Assembly: GCF_009389715.1 (NCBI RefSeq)
Contig: NC_052403.1
Coordinates: 12,951,174 to 13,015,173 of the forward strand
DNA from: Phoenix dactylifera
Taxonomy: Eukaryota; Streptophyta; Magnoliopsida; Arecales; Arecaceae
DNA length: 64,000 bases
Reading direction: 5' to 3'
The notes beneath the pieces are model-generated. The model was given only the letters and a program-made list of their open reading frames with translations, was not told where the DNA came from and did no database searches. Made by a program: the position numbers and the translations under genes. Shown here piece by piece: positions 14,385-25,752 of the stretch. The first letter of the stretch is position 1; every line of letters starts with the position of its first letter.

Positions 14385-16172
14385 TGTCACGGCCCCCGCC
14401 CCGTTTCGGCGGGCCGCGGCGACGATCCTAGGATGCGGGCATAAGGCCACCAGCCACCACGTAGAACCCTACTACCTATCAATCATCAATAAATCTTGAA
14501 AATTTTGTGCATATATCATGCCAAAATAATCACTCTTTTTCTATATTGACCTGTCAGGATTATCTCAATACATACAACAACACTGCATGTCAGAACAACA
14601 ATCACATAATCTGTCACATAATAAACCTGGACAATATATAACAATACATTATCACAGGCACACAATTAATCTGCACATATACATATATATATACCTGCTT
14701 CCCAATCCATCCATGGTCAACCCATATCCACAACAGGATCTATGACTGTAACTATACACTATATACAACAGAAGGTTTATATTACACCAAAATGTATAAA
14801 CCTCTATCTACATTATACTATAGAGCGGTACAACCAGCAGGCAATCTCTAACCCTGCTCCTCTCTAAACGACATCTGTCCTGCAACAAAAATATCAAACT
14901 GGGGAGTGAGTATATGAATACTCAGTAAGTGGAGTAGAGAGTACTATGCACATGAGACAAGATATAATCATGGCTCGAGGTGAAATCTCAAGAACATATG
15001 AGCAGTCATCAATAACAGGATACACATAACTCAACATAAGAAATATGGAGTAAATCATCACAGTATCACCACAATCACAATCAACTCATCTGGAGCATAT
15101 ATAGAATAATCAAATAAACATGAATGATACATCATGAATATGCTCAACAGATCATAACACTGAAATGTGTAAATCAGGGTGTCAATATGCGAAGTCATCA
15201 TTAGACAGCTGTCGGGAGGTGGGTCTTACGCCCCAGGCGAACCACAACAACTCCCTACTATCACTGTAAATCTAAATGGCACATCACGGGAATTCTACAT
15301 CCGCAGAGAGAGTCGACCCCCAACCTCGTGAGTCGACCCCTCTGAGGCATGAGTCGACCCCAATCTGCCCCGAGTCGACTTCAGTTGACCTCGAGTCGAC
15401 TCCGGCGCGTTTTTTTTCTCATCTTCATCTCGGATGAACAGTAACCTGGACTGATAGCGGATTACTTCATCCCGGTTTTGATCCACTTTCCAAACATCAA
15501 ATTTAATGAAATTTTTACCTAACATTCTACACTTACAGGAGTTTCCAGAATGGTAACATGCATCACCATCGAAGGCCGATTGACCCTAGAAATAATTCAC
15601 TGAAGTTGAGACTTCGACACAGTTTTTCCGCAGTGCCGGAAAAACTTGTTGAAATCCAATTTCCTCTCCTTTAACCACTTCTTTAGACCACATCCACCCT
15701 TTGTATAGCCTAATTTCATTAGAAGACTAGGTAGGGATGGGTATTTACCTTTTTCTATTCTGAAACTTGGGTCATTGTGTAGAGGGGAAGGAGACCTACG
15801 CTTTTTTCTTTAGTTGGCAGCGCAATCAGGGCTCCTCTCCACCTCAAATCCCCTTCCTCTTTCTTCTTTCTTTTTCTTCTTCTCCTCTCTTTTTTTTCTT
15901 TTCTTTCTCTCTGTTTGATTCCACCGCCTGAGACTCAGCCCCCTCCTTCTCTGTTTCATTCCACCGACACAGCACAAACCCCCCCCCAATTAAATCACAT
16001 CAAGCATTGTTCACCCTTTGTTTAATATTATTAAATTTTCATTTTGCCCCTAACACTTCAACATATCTACTGTTATGCCATTAACTTTTGATTCCTTCCA
16101 ATTTTACCCCTTATATCAATTTTAAAGGACTATTCTATTCTTTTTTATATAAAAAAAATTGGGGTTATTACA
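14385..16172 (-). repeat. 3' LTR of the Gypsy element (shortened, 1.79 kb)
   Basis: Homologous along its whole length to the LTR at 18166-21119, but lacking about 1.07 kb that corresponds to roughly 19155-20225 of that copy, plus a further loss of about 70 bases (near 15265, matching about 19022-19108). Where both are present they match closely, including the CT-rich block near the element-side start and the GTCGAC array. Confidence 0.93.
15312..15400. repeat. Phased GTCGAC array in the 3' LTR
   Basis: GTCGAC occurs at 15312, 15332, 15353, 15374 and 15395, with the variant GTTGAC at 15384. Spacings are 20, 21, 21, 10 and 11 bases. Most copies sit in the longer word GAGTCGACCCC. Confidence 0.9.
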
Positions 16173-16186
16173 TCCTCCCCCCTTAT
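16173..16186 (-). other. Polypurine tract of the Gypsy element
   Basis: On the minus strand the sequence AAGGGGGGAGGA immediately precedes the TGTAATAACC start of the 3' LTR. This is the expected place and composition for the plus-strand DNA primer of an LTR retrotransposon. Confidence 0.88.
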
Positions 16187-16227
16187 ATAAAATTCGTCAT
16201 CGAATTTAAAAAAAGTAAATTACCTGA

Positions 16228-17929
16228 TTACTCAAAGAGGTGAGGGTATCTGCTCTTCATATTCTGCTCGGTGTATCTACCATAACATTAGCTTTCTCCG
16301 GAGGTGAGTAGAGCAGCAATACTATCAGAAGCTTTTCTGCTCGGTGTGGTATTGGGAATCAAATCAATTGGAAGTGTTTTACCTCCTATCTCTATCACAC
16401 AGGTAGGATACACATACTTTGCTTCTATACTATCCCCTACAGGTGTACTAATAGCTAAGGGAATATGCATTAATATCTTATCCTTAGCTAACTTCTTAGC
16501 AAAATAAGGGGATATAAAGGAATGGGTAGCTCTAGAATCAAACAGTACTCTAGCTTGAATCTTATCAATGAGGAGCATACCTGTCACAGTTGCGTTCGAC
16601 GCCCGTACCTCTTGTGGGTTTACTGTGAACACCCTTCCTTGTCCTCTGCCTACGGGAGCTGACGGTTGTGATGGTCCAGCACTCTGCTGTGATGTTTGTG
16701 CCTGACCTCTGTCTTTGCCTACAGGCCCTCTACTACTGGGTCTATCCATCTACACAGAAGGGTAGGATGCCGAAGGTATAAACTGCTGGGTGGCACCCTG
16801 AGGGCATTCTCTAGCAAAATGACCCGGCTGTCCACATCTGTAGCACACTTCCTGGCCCATTCTGCATCTGCCAGGGTGCTGCTTCCCACATATGCCACAC
16901 ACTGGCCATGATTGGAACCCAGATTCAGTTCTGATCATAGTGACTGGAGGATGAGGTACTGATGGTAGAAAAGTATCTTGTGATCGACCTCGTTTCCTCC
17001 ATTTTCTCTTACGTGGGGCAAGTGGAGCTGAGCGTACAGACTGCTCCGTCGGGCCCTCCGGAAGATCTGCTCCCTCAGATTTACCTCTGCTGCTTTGCCC
17101 CTTTTCCACACTCATTTTCCTCTGTTCTCTTTCAGCTCTTTCCTCTTTGTTTCTGATCTCCCACTATTTTGCTTTGTCTATAAGCTTGGACAAAGTGGAG
17201 ACCTCTACTGCCAACACCGCATTATAAAGCGGGAAAATCAGACCTCGTCTGAACCTTTCTATTTTGGCAGCTTCAGTGGGGATGATGTAAGGAGCATAAC
17301 CTTCCTAATCTTGTAAACTCACAAGCGTACTCAGCTACGCTCATTCCGGACGTCTGCTTCAGTCTCTCAAACTGAAGAGCCCGATTCTGCCTCTTCGCCG
17401 GAGATAAGAATTCATCCATTACTGCTTGCCTGAACTCTTCCCAGGTTGGAGGATTCCTACTGTACAATCTGTCCTCCATGTGCCTCTAGTACCAGTCTCA
17501 GGCATCTTCTTTCATAGTGAGCCCTACAAGCTCTATGGCCCTTGCATCAAAATAAGGCAATCTCCGAATCATCTTCTCCGTTTCCTCCAGGAATCTCTGA
17601 GGATCCTCACCTTCTTCTCCCTTAAACTCCGGGGTTCTGAGCCTCAAAAAGTTATGTACAGAAATCCCCTCATCATCCAGAGCCCGCCTGGCCAAACTTC
17701 TCGGCACAGGTACCGTAGGTGGGATGGATACTACTGACGGGGCAGGAGGTTTCCCCCGAGCAATCTGCTCCCTCAGAGCCTGATTCTCCGTCAGTAACTG
17801 TTCTATCAATACATCTCTACTTCCTATCTCTCCTTGATCATCAACTCTCCATTTGTCTGCAGGAGGAGATTTTTCTCTTTGGGGCTCGACATGTGCGGAA
17901 CCCGCATCCAATGCTATATCTGGCTCCAT
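16228..17929 (-). pseudogene. Decayed gag-protease polyprotein with pol remnants
   Basis: Read from 17929 down: a gag N-terminus (MEPDIALDAG...) followed by a capsid-like segment with PEFKGEEGEDPQRFLEETEK and ELVGLTMKEDA. TGA and TAG then stand where Trp is expected in a W-D-W-Y-W type block, after which DRLYSRNPPTWEEFRQAVMD continues. A one-base loss near 17295 shifts the frame. The frame from 17115 holds CX2CX3HX3C and the retroviral knuckle CYRCGQPGHFAREC, then a TAG in place of a Gln codon. The frame from 16749 holds the protease start VLFDSRATHSFIS, with Arg where the catalytic Asp-Ser-Gly has Gly. Protease then breaks off into SRKASDSIAALLTS and, in another frame, EKANVMVDTPSR, both resembling the RNase H-integrase linker. 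Finally MKSRYPHLFE and stop (16260-16228), the usual end of pol. Non-functional. Confidence 0.9.
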
Positions 17930-18148
17930 CCTCCTTCCAGGATGAGCAGATCCTCTCCTTGGAGGTATTCTTTATATATCTCTAAAAGAGTCAAAAAAAG
18001 AACTCTTAAGTCTCATCCACAAATATATTTTACTGAATTGTAAATGACTCATAAAATAACATACAGAAAAATCCTATGCTCCATAGTATAATCTTATATT
18101 TAATCCTGACTCACCCTATTGCTCTGACAAGACTCTTCTTTAACCTTT

Positions 18149-18160
18149 GCTCTGATACCA
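18149..18160 (-). other. Primer-binding site for initiator Met-tRNA
   Basis: The minus strand reads TGGTATCAGAGC five bases inside the 5' LTR end. This is complementary to the 3' end of plant initiator methionine tRNA and is the commonest primer site of plant LTR retrotransposons. Confidence 0.93.
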
Positions 18161-18165
18161 AGCTT

Positions 18166-21119
18166 TGTTACGACCCCCGCCCAGTTCCGGCGGGCCGCTG
18201 CGATGGTCCTAGGGTGCGGGTAGGCATAAGGCCACCAGCCACCACATAGAACCCTACTACCTATCAATCATCAATAAATCTTGAAAATTTTGTGTATATA
18301 TCATGCCGAAATAATCACACTTTTTCTATATTGATCTGTCAGGATTATCTCAATACATACAACAATACTACATGTCAGAGCAACAATCACATAATCTATC
18401 ACATAATAAACCTGGACAATATATAACAATACATTATCACAGGCACACAATTAATCTGTACATATACATATATATACCTGCTTCCCAATCCATCCATAAC
18501 TGTAACTATACACTATATACAATAGAAGGTTTATATTACACCAAAATGTATAAACCTCTATCTACATTATACTATGGAGCGGTACAACCAGCAGGCAATC
18601 TCTAACCCTGCTCCTCTTTAAACGACATCTGTCCTGCAACAAAAATATCAAACTGGGGAGTGAGTATATGAATACTCAGTGAGTGGAGTAGAGAGTACTA
18701 TGCACATGAGACAAGATATAATCATGGCTCGAGGTGAAATCTCAAGAACATATGAGCAGTCATCAATAACAGGATACACATAACTCAACATAAGAAATAT
18801 GGAGTAAATCATCACAGTATCACCACAATCACAATCAACTCATCTGGAGCATATATAGAATAATCAAATAAACATGAATGATACATCATGAATATGCTCA
18901 ACAGATCATAACACTGAAATGTGTAAATCAGGGTGTCAATATGCGAAGTCATCATTAGACAGCTGTCGGGAGGTGGGTCTTACATCCCAGGCGAACCACA
19001 ACAACTCCCTACTATCACATGTATATACAAAATAAGACACCACACTGATCATGTAAATGCTGGCCAGTATCCAGAACAGAAATCCATAGAAAACCGTGAG
19101 ACTCATCTCACATCTGAATGCTAAATGGCACCTCGCGGAAATTCTACATCCGCGGAAAGCCATACTGCACCTCGTGGGGTCTTACTATGCCCAGCGGCAA
19201 GCAGAATATAAGTCGTAGGACCGGCCGATCCTACGCCTAAGGCTGTGTCCCCCTTTGGAAGGGATTAGGCTCCACCCACTCAGAAGGCTACTATGTGCAC
19301 ACAGGCTGATGTCTAACCCCATCGACTATAGGTGTCCTGTAGATACTGCCAAGCCATGCATAAATGCCATAATGCACCCTCCCAATACTCTACTAAAAAG
19401 GAGTATAATCAAGACTACCACTCACTCGACCACAACTCAATCATAAACTAACATCAAGGTTGGGAGTGAGGGGTCAAGGAAGTGCGATGCAACTCAATAT
19501 ACCACTGAAAAAGCTCTACAAGTCTTTGAAATAGAGAAAATGAAATCAATTTACAAAAGAAGTCATTTCATAATTTGGAACCAATTTAACTACTTATCTA
19601 CCCCTTGTAATTCCTCTCAATGTTCCCTCAAATGCATGTACAAAATAATCAAGCATGGAGAAACAAGATTATAGAGGAATCCACTGTAATATCAATCAAT
19701 ATGCACAAGTGGAATCAATTCACACTTGGCGACATTCATGAAAATGACTTAAGAATGCTCATGGTGCAAAGTACATGACTCCCACTCATCTGTCAATCCG
19801 GCACAACCCTGATACACCTCTAAAAATCTACAGTAGGCAGTGGGGGACTTCTTCCTCTTGTTTCCTAACTTCTTGCCCAACTGTGACACACATTAATTAT
19901 ACATTCAGTCTGGTATCAAGGACTTATAATGTATGTATCAATCATAAATATAGGCAACTTTAATTGATTCAACTCCTCCCTTTTCTAAATCCTTCTCTTT
20001 TTCCCTATTTTCTATCAATTAATTTTCTCCTTATATGTATTATGATGCAAAAGCATCACACACACCTTAGGCCACTGCTATAGGATCAAGGTACGAGAAA
20101 ATCAAATTCCTCCTTTATCTAAAAATTTTACTGAAGCGTGAGTCGACCCCAACCTCATGAGTCGACCCCAACCTCACGAGTCGACTCCGACCACAGAGCT
20201 GCAAAACTTCATTTTCTGGACTCTCAGAGAGAGTCGACCCCCAACCTCGTGAGTCGACCCCTCTGAGGCATGAGTCGACCCCAATCTGCCCCGAGTTGAC
20301 TCTAGTTGACCTCGAGTCGACTCCGGCGCATTTTGAGGCGACTCCCATCATTTTTCTCACTTTCTTCATCTCGGATGAACAGTAACCCGGACTGACAGCG
20401 GGTTACTTTATCCCGATTTTGATCCACTTTTCAAACTCCAAATTTAATGAAATTTTTATCTAACATTCTACACTCATAGAAATTTTCAGAATGGTAACAT
20501 GCATCATCATCGGAGGCTGATTGGCCCCCAAAATAATTCATCTAATTTGGGACTTCGACACAGTTTTTCCGCAGTGCCGGAAAAACTTGTCGAAATCCGA
20601 TTTCCTCTCCTTTAACCACTTATTTAGACCACATCCACCCTTTGTATAGCCTAATTTCATTAGAAAACTAGGTAGGGATGGGTATTTACCTTTTTCTCTT
20701 CTGAAACTTGGGTCCTTGCGTAGAGAGGAAGGAGACCTATGCTTTTTCCTTCAACTGGCAGCGCAACCGGGGCTCCCCTCCACCTCAAATCCTCTTCCTC
20801 TTTTTTCTTTCTTCTTTCTTCTTCTTCTTCTCCTCTCTTTTTTTTTCTTTTCTTTCTCTCTGTTTGATTCCACCGCCTGAGACTCAGCCCCCTCCTCTGT
20901 TTCATTCCACCGACACAGCACAAACCCCCCCCAATTAAATCACATCAAGCACTGTTCACCCTTTGTTTAATATTATTAAATTTTCATTTTGCCCCTAACA
21001 CTTCAACATATCTACTGTTATGCCATTAACTTTTGATTCCTTCCAATTTTACCCCTTATATCAATTTTAAAGGACTATTCTATCCTTTTTTATATAAAAA
21101 TTTTTTTTGGGTTATTACA
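18166..21119 (-). repeat. 5' LTR of the Gypsy element (full, 2.95 kb)
   Basis: Direct repeat of 14385-16172, ending on the plus strand with TATTACA at 21119 and starting TGTTACG at 18166. It carries about 1.07 kb that the other copy lacks (about 19155-20225). The CT-rich block at 20790-20870 is matched at 15850-15920 in the other LTR. There is no coding content; open frames here are shadows. Confidence 0.95.
20142..20321. repeat. Phased GTCGAC array in the 5' LTR
   Basis: GTCGAC starts at 20142, 20161, 20180, 20233, 20253, 20274 and 20316, with GTTGAC variants at 20295 and 20305. Spacings are 19, 19, then (after a 53 base gap) 20, 21, 21, 10 and 11. It lies about 0.8-1.0 kb from the LTR 5' end, probably in U3. 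Confidence 0.9.
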
Positions 21120-22279
21120 ATCGGAGTCTTAATTAATATGTTGCAAGCCCATATTTTGGGGAGGTAATTATCCCCTTTTGATCCCCCCCCCCCTTCTCTC
21201 AAATTTAGTCTATTAGTGGATTAAATCTTTGCTTTCATCCAATTATAATCAATTATACTAAAGTCATATCAAATTAAAATTATTTTTTATTATGGTAAAC
21301 TAATATAGCCTGACCCAGTAATGTAGCATTAATTGAATTAAAACCAATCTAGAGACAACTTGATCTACTAATAACCAACCCAACACCACTAATATGTAGT
21401 ATAATTTAACATAAATTATAATATATAATACTAGTTTAAATACAGTATTTAGTCTATATAATATACAAAGCAAACAACTTAGAACTTATCAACTATTATC
21501 CAGGCTAGATATTCAATTATATCTTACATGATCATAAACGAAACATTGAATTAGAATCAATCTAGAGACAACCTGATCCACTAATAACCAACCCAACACC
21601 ACTAATATGTAGAATAAAAAATAATCTAAAATAATCTCTAAACTTACCCTATTTGCTTTTTTATTTTAGTAATCCAACCATACCTCCTCCTTCCCTTTCT
21701 TCTCTTTTGCCTCTTCATGCCTCGACTCAAGCAAGTATATTATCAATCACCTTTTCCTAAATCGTTTTTTTTTTGCTTTTCATTTATTCCCTACTTTTGA
21801 TCTTTATTATTGTTATTTTCCATCATGAGCTTTCTCATCCTTCCTTGTCCCCATCTTAGTTCTTATATATTGTTATATTTATATCATAGTTGTTCTCTAT
21901 TTCTTCACTTCCACTCTCATTGTAACTCTTCATATCATCTTCATCCTACCGCTTTCACTATCTGCTCTCCTTTACCATCTTTGGCACTAGTCTTTATCCA
22001 CAACTTCATCAACACAATACTTTTATAGTTTCTTCCGTAGCTTCTCTACTATCAACTCTTCTTTTCCTAATGTCTAAAATTTTATTTTGACTATAATTTA
22101 AATCTATGGCGTATCAAATAAATTTTTAGTCCTTAACAACTGCTTTGTATCACTATTTTCCCTGTCATTGATTATTTTATTAGGTTATATTAGATCAAGT
22201 TTTCTAGGTTATGAGTTAGTCTCGAAGTGAATCTAATTTAAACATAATACATTTATATGCTTATTTAAATTCATGTATG
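21120..22279. other. AT-rich intergenic DNA with a 68 bp direct repeat
   Basis: Two near-identical 68 bp copies lie at 21332-21399 and 21545-21612 (offset 213), both containing the word ACTAATAACCAACCCAACAC. A pyrimidine-rich stretch runs from 21660 to 22030. No gene is seen. Confidence 0.7.
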
Positions 22280-22280
22280 C

Positions 22281-22342
<62 letters not shown>
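22280..22342. repeat. Compound (AT)n(GT)n microsatellite
   Basis: About eleven AT units pass directly into about twenty GT units, followed by imperfect GTATGTAC words. Likely length-variable. Confidence 0.95.
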
Positions 22343-22346
<4 letters not shown>

Positions 22347-22726
22347 ACGTATGTGTGTGTGTGTGTGTATGTTTATATAATATATGCATGTGTAATTATA
22401 AATAATAATAATGATTCTCTATCCTTTTTTTTAAAGGTTAGCTCAAAAGAGAATGACTTATACAAAATATCAAAGATAAGTTTGAAAGGAACCAAGAAAG
22501 CTACAAAGATTTAGTAGTTTTTCTATGGGTGTGTGAGTGTGTATGTACGTATGTGTGTGTGTGTATGTATGTTTATATAATATATGCATGTGTAATTATA
22601 AATAATAATAATGATTCTCTATCCTTTTTTTTAAAGGTTAGCTCAAAAGAGAATGACTTATACAAAATATCAAAGATAAGTTTGAAAGGAACCAAGAAAG
22701 CTACAAAGATTTAGTAGTTTTTCTAT
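22341..22726. repeat. Tandem duplication with a 200 bp period
   Basis: Copies at 22341-22526 and 22541-22726 are nearly identical base for base, with the same CCTTTTTTTTAAAGG block and the same end TTAGTAGTTTTTCTAT. The high identity suggests a recent event, seeded by the neighbouring GT repeat. Confidence 0.95.
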
Positions 22727-23145
22727 ATCAGTTTACATCCAATTATCTATAATCATTACATTTTTATTGTTTTACCTATCAAAGTTTAAGATTAACTACA
22801 TATTACATATAAATATTTTAATTTTTTAATAAAAATATGAGAATTTAGCTAGACTAGATAAAAGAAATTTTAGATAACAAAATAGAATTAGATGTATCAA
22901 GCATGCAATTAAGCACAAATTTACCAAAATTTTCTCAACAATGATTCGTAAATAATAAGCAATAAACAAAGAGGATAGATAAAACTTTCATATTCAAATC
23001 AATTTAGTAAATCACAAACAGAAAAAAATAGATACATGCAAATAGAAAAATTAGATTTAATACAATTAAAAAAAATTAGTATAGGTTTAGTCACAAGACA
23101 TCAATAATATATTTATTATAGTTCATGTTGAACTACTTATTTTCG

Positions 23146-24442
23146 GATACACAAGATAAATTAAATATTAAAAATTAATAAAATAAATGATGGGATGTAG
23201 ATAATGAGATAATTTCATGTGTATATAAATTTTTATACATATGTAAGATGTTTATGGGGACATCTTATACTAGTTTCACATATTAATATGTGTGTGTGCG
23301 CGCAGTAGAAGTGAAGAGATTGGAGTTTTCATAAATTGAGGTAAATGAATTAAATGGAAAGTTTAAACTTATAATTGTTAGGTACTCGTAAATATTGAAA
23401 GAAAAATATAGATCTAATAAAAAAGTAAGGTGGATGGTTAATTAAGATGCTTTCATACTCCCTCAAAATGTGCAAATAATATTAAAAATCTAGTGAGATA
23501 ATTATTTCTCTTACAAAATATTATTTCAAGTTAGTTGAATGAAGAGCAAGTTATCTAGAACTATATGCCTTGTTGTGAAAAATAACAAAAATCAATATTA
23601 CTATTATTCTAGGATAAAAATATGTTGAATTTATTTAAAAAATATAAAATAAGATACTACAAAATGATATCTAAGTAATAAAGAATAAAAGTTTATTGAT
23701 TTTTTATGTAGGTCTTAAAGTTAAGAGATCTATGGTTTTATATAGATCCAAAAAGAATAAAAAATGGAGAAAAGATGTTAAATTTTCAAAAAGAAAGGTA
23801 GAAAAATATCGGTAATGTTTATAATTTCAAGGAAAGAGAGGAATGGATGGAAAACAAAGGAGAAAAAATTACAAGGAATTCAAAGAAAAAATCTTAATGA
23901 CATGGAGTTGAATACTTGTAAGATAAAATAAGTAGGCTTTTCCTAGTTTATAATTATTATTATTTTATAAAAAAGATGTTTATACTCTCGATGCATAGTT
24001 TTTTTAGTACCACCTAGAAATGGCAATGCTTAAACCATTAACTTGCTTAACTTGATTCGGTTAATTATAGGTTAGGTTGGATTGCCTATTTAATAAAATG
24101 TTCGGGTCTAAATTTTTGACCTATTTAATAAGTAGGTCAAGTTCAAGTTAATAAATTTTTGGCCAAACTTGTAGCCAACCTATATATGGTCCAACTTGAC
24201 CTAATTGCCACCAATAATATTGCTAAAAGTTATCTCTATTATTAGAATTTTTATTCCAAGCTTGCAAGTTGTAATTTAGCATGCCACTATTTTTTAAATA
24301 TCTCTAAATTTTCTCATACATGTCATAACTAAGAAATGCTAGAGAAAATGAAGAAATAAGATATAAGAAAAAGATGGTAGGTAATGAGAAACTAAATGAA
24401 TCTTTCTTCTTCCATTTAATCATATCATTAGATACAAAATAA
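23146..24442. repeat. Dispersed 1.3 kb repeat, copy 1
   Basis: Starts GATACACAAGATAAATTAAAT-like and ends near ATTAGATACAAAATAA. A highly similar copy in the same orientation lies at 31453-32764. Neither copy codes for protein. The ends show no TG/CA or clear inverted repeat, so the class is unknown. An internal MITE-like segment (24015-24218) is shared by both. Confidence 0.88.
24015..24218. mobile_element. MITE-like insert within repeat copy 1
   Basis: Ends TAGAAATGGCAAT and ATTGCCACCAATA form an imperfect inverted repeat. The interior has subterminal words of the plant hAT-MITE style (AGGTTAGGTTGG, GGTCCAAC). A better preserved version is at 32337-32539. No clear 8 bp target duplication is visible. 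Confidence 0.45.
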
Positions 24443-24767
24443 ATTAGCAAATGCAGCAATAGGATAAAAAGTGGGGGTCTCTTAGTTTTTGTTATGGAGA
24501 GAGGGTGAGAAATATCATATTATGCTCAATTTTCTCTTTTACCTTCAATATTACTTTAAAATAATATATAGAAAGAATATATATTAAGAATTAACAATCT
24601 TAGTTTATTTTGGCAATAATAATTTGCTTGTCCATATTTTATTGTATAAGAAGTATTCGTGTGGACATCATTACAAGTAAATGTATTCCTTATACCACTA
24701 TTTTTTTATTTAACTCAACCATCGTTCCAGCTATTTTCAGCCGTATTGCTTTGATTATGAATATATA

Positions 24768-25752
24768 TGATGTAGGCTGGAATCCCAACCTTAAGTCAAG
24801 GTGCGATGACAATTGGAAGTCTGATGCAAATTAGTTTAAAGATGATTTTAGAATGATCGATACAGATTGAGTTTAAGTACTTTTGTCATGTCCAACATCG
24901 AGTTAACTTTTCAAAGCTTCTTGAATCAACTTAAGAAAGCTTGGATAAGAAGTTTCTGGTAGAATTATGGAAGTAGTATCATTGTAGTTTGGCTAGAATT
25001 TAGAAAGCAGAAGCTCCACTGTCCGATTAAAAGTTAGACCATAGTAGCCATATTCTCTGACCTATTTAGATGACAAAAATCTTGCCATCATACCGAGTTT
25101 GAGTTTTAGAGCCCTGATACCATCCTAGTTCAACTCCAAATCAAATAGAAATTCATCTAACATTATTTAATGTGCTGTCCAACTATTTGGATGGCATAAA
25201 GTCTATTGTTACTCATTTTTGTATCTAAAATGTCTCTAGGATGAAGGATTTGTTCTAAATTGCTTAGGTTTGAAGTTATCTAAGTCTTAATTGAACTTTA
25301 CAAGCATCCCATTTATCTATCAATGTAAGAGACCCAAAGCCTATAAATATATATGTATGTATGCAGAAATCAATTAATGAAAGCTTTGTTTACGAATGCA
25401 TATTATATTTGTGTTCTTGCTTTGCATATTGGATTCTCTAGGGGCTTTGATGGATTCTAAAGCAAATCTTGGTGGATTCTAAGAATTGTTGATGATGTGT
25501 TGATAGATTTTTGCAAATTTAAGCCTTCTTCAAATATCCTTCATGGATTCCAAACATCAATGTGGACTTCAATAGCAAGGTAATGCTCTTGTTTATCCTT
25601 CTTACATTAGGTTCTAGTTCTTATTTGATTTTAGATTAATATATTCTACTTCTTCTTTTCTAATTAATTTTTAGTTTAAATTATTAGTGTAGTTTGCTTT
25701 ACTTTCACTGTGTTGCTTCGAAACTTGCATCAGTATCTCCTAGCCTACATCA
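24768..25752. mobile_element. Probable solo LTR with 11 bp inverted ends
   Basis: It begins TGATGTAGGCT and ends AGCCTACATCA, a perfect 11 bp terminal inverted repeat of TG...CA form, 985 bp apart. Near 25340 is CCTATAAATATATATG, a TATA-like element of the kind seen in LTR promoters. There is no protein frame, primer site or second copy in the window. No exact 5 bp target duplication is visible (ATATA before, AATAT after). It could instead be a DNA element. Confidence 0.42.

Larger units (their letters stand above)
14385..21119 (-). mobile_element. Ty3/Gypsy LTR retrotransposon, internally deleted, minus strand
   Basis: Two long direct repeats (14385-16172 and 18166-21119) begin and end with TG and CA. 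Read on the minus strand each starts TGTAATAACCC. Between them lie a polypurine tract beside the 3' LTR, a primer-binding site for initiator Met-tRNA beside the 5' LTR, a damaged gag with a CCHC knuckle and the start of an aspartic protease. The flanks are ATAGG (14380-14384) and ATCGG (21120-21124), an imperfect 5 bp target duplication. The internal region is only about 2.0 kb: reverse transcriptase, RNase H and integrase are gone except for short remnants. It cannot move by itself. The family is Ty3/Gypsy by gag style and protease; the exact clade is not determined, although the pol C-terminus RYPHLFE is common among plant chromoviruses. Confidence 0.93.

Noticed and set aside
15295-15525. 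Open frame with repeated Ser-Thr-Arg/Gly words in the LTR
   Set aside because: It is the translation of the GTCGAC array, equally open in the other LTR by virtue of the repeat, and not a gene.
16304-18043. Plus-strand open frames across the Gypsy interior
   Set aside because: They are shadows of the minus-strand gag and protease frames.
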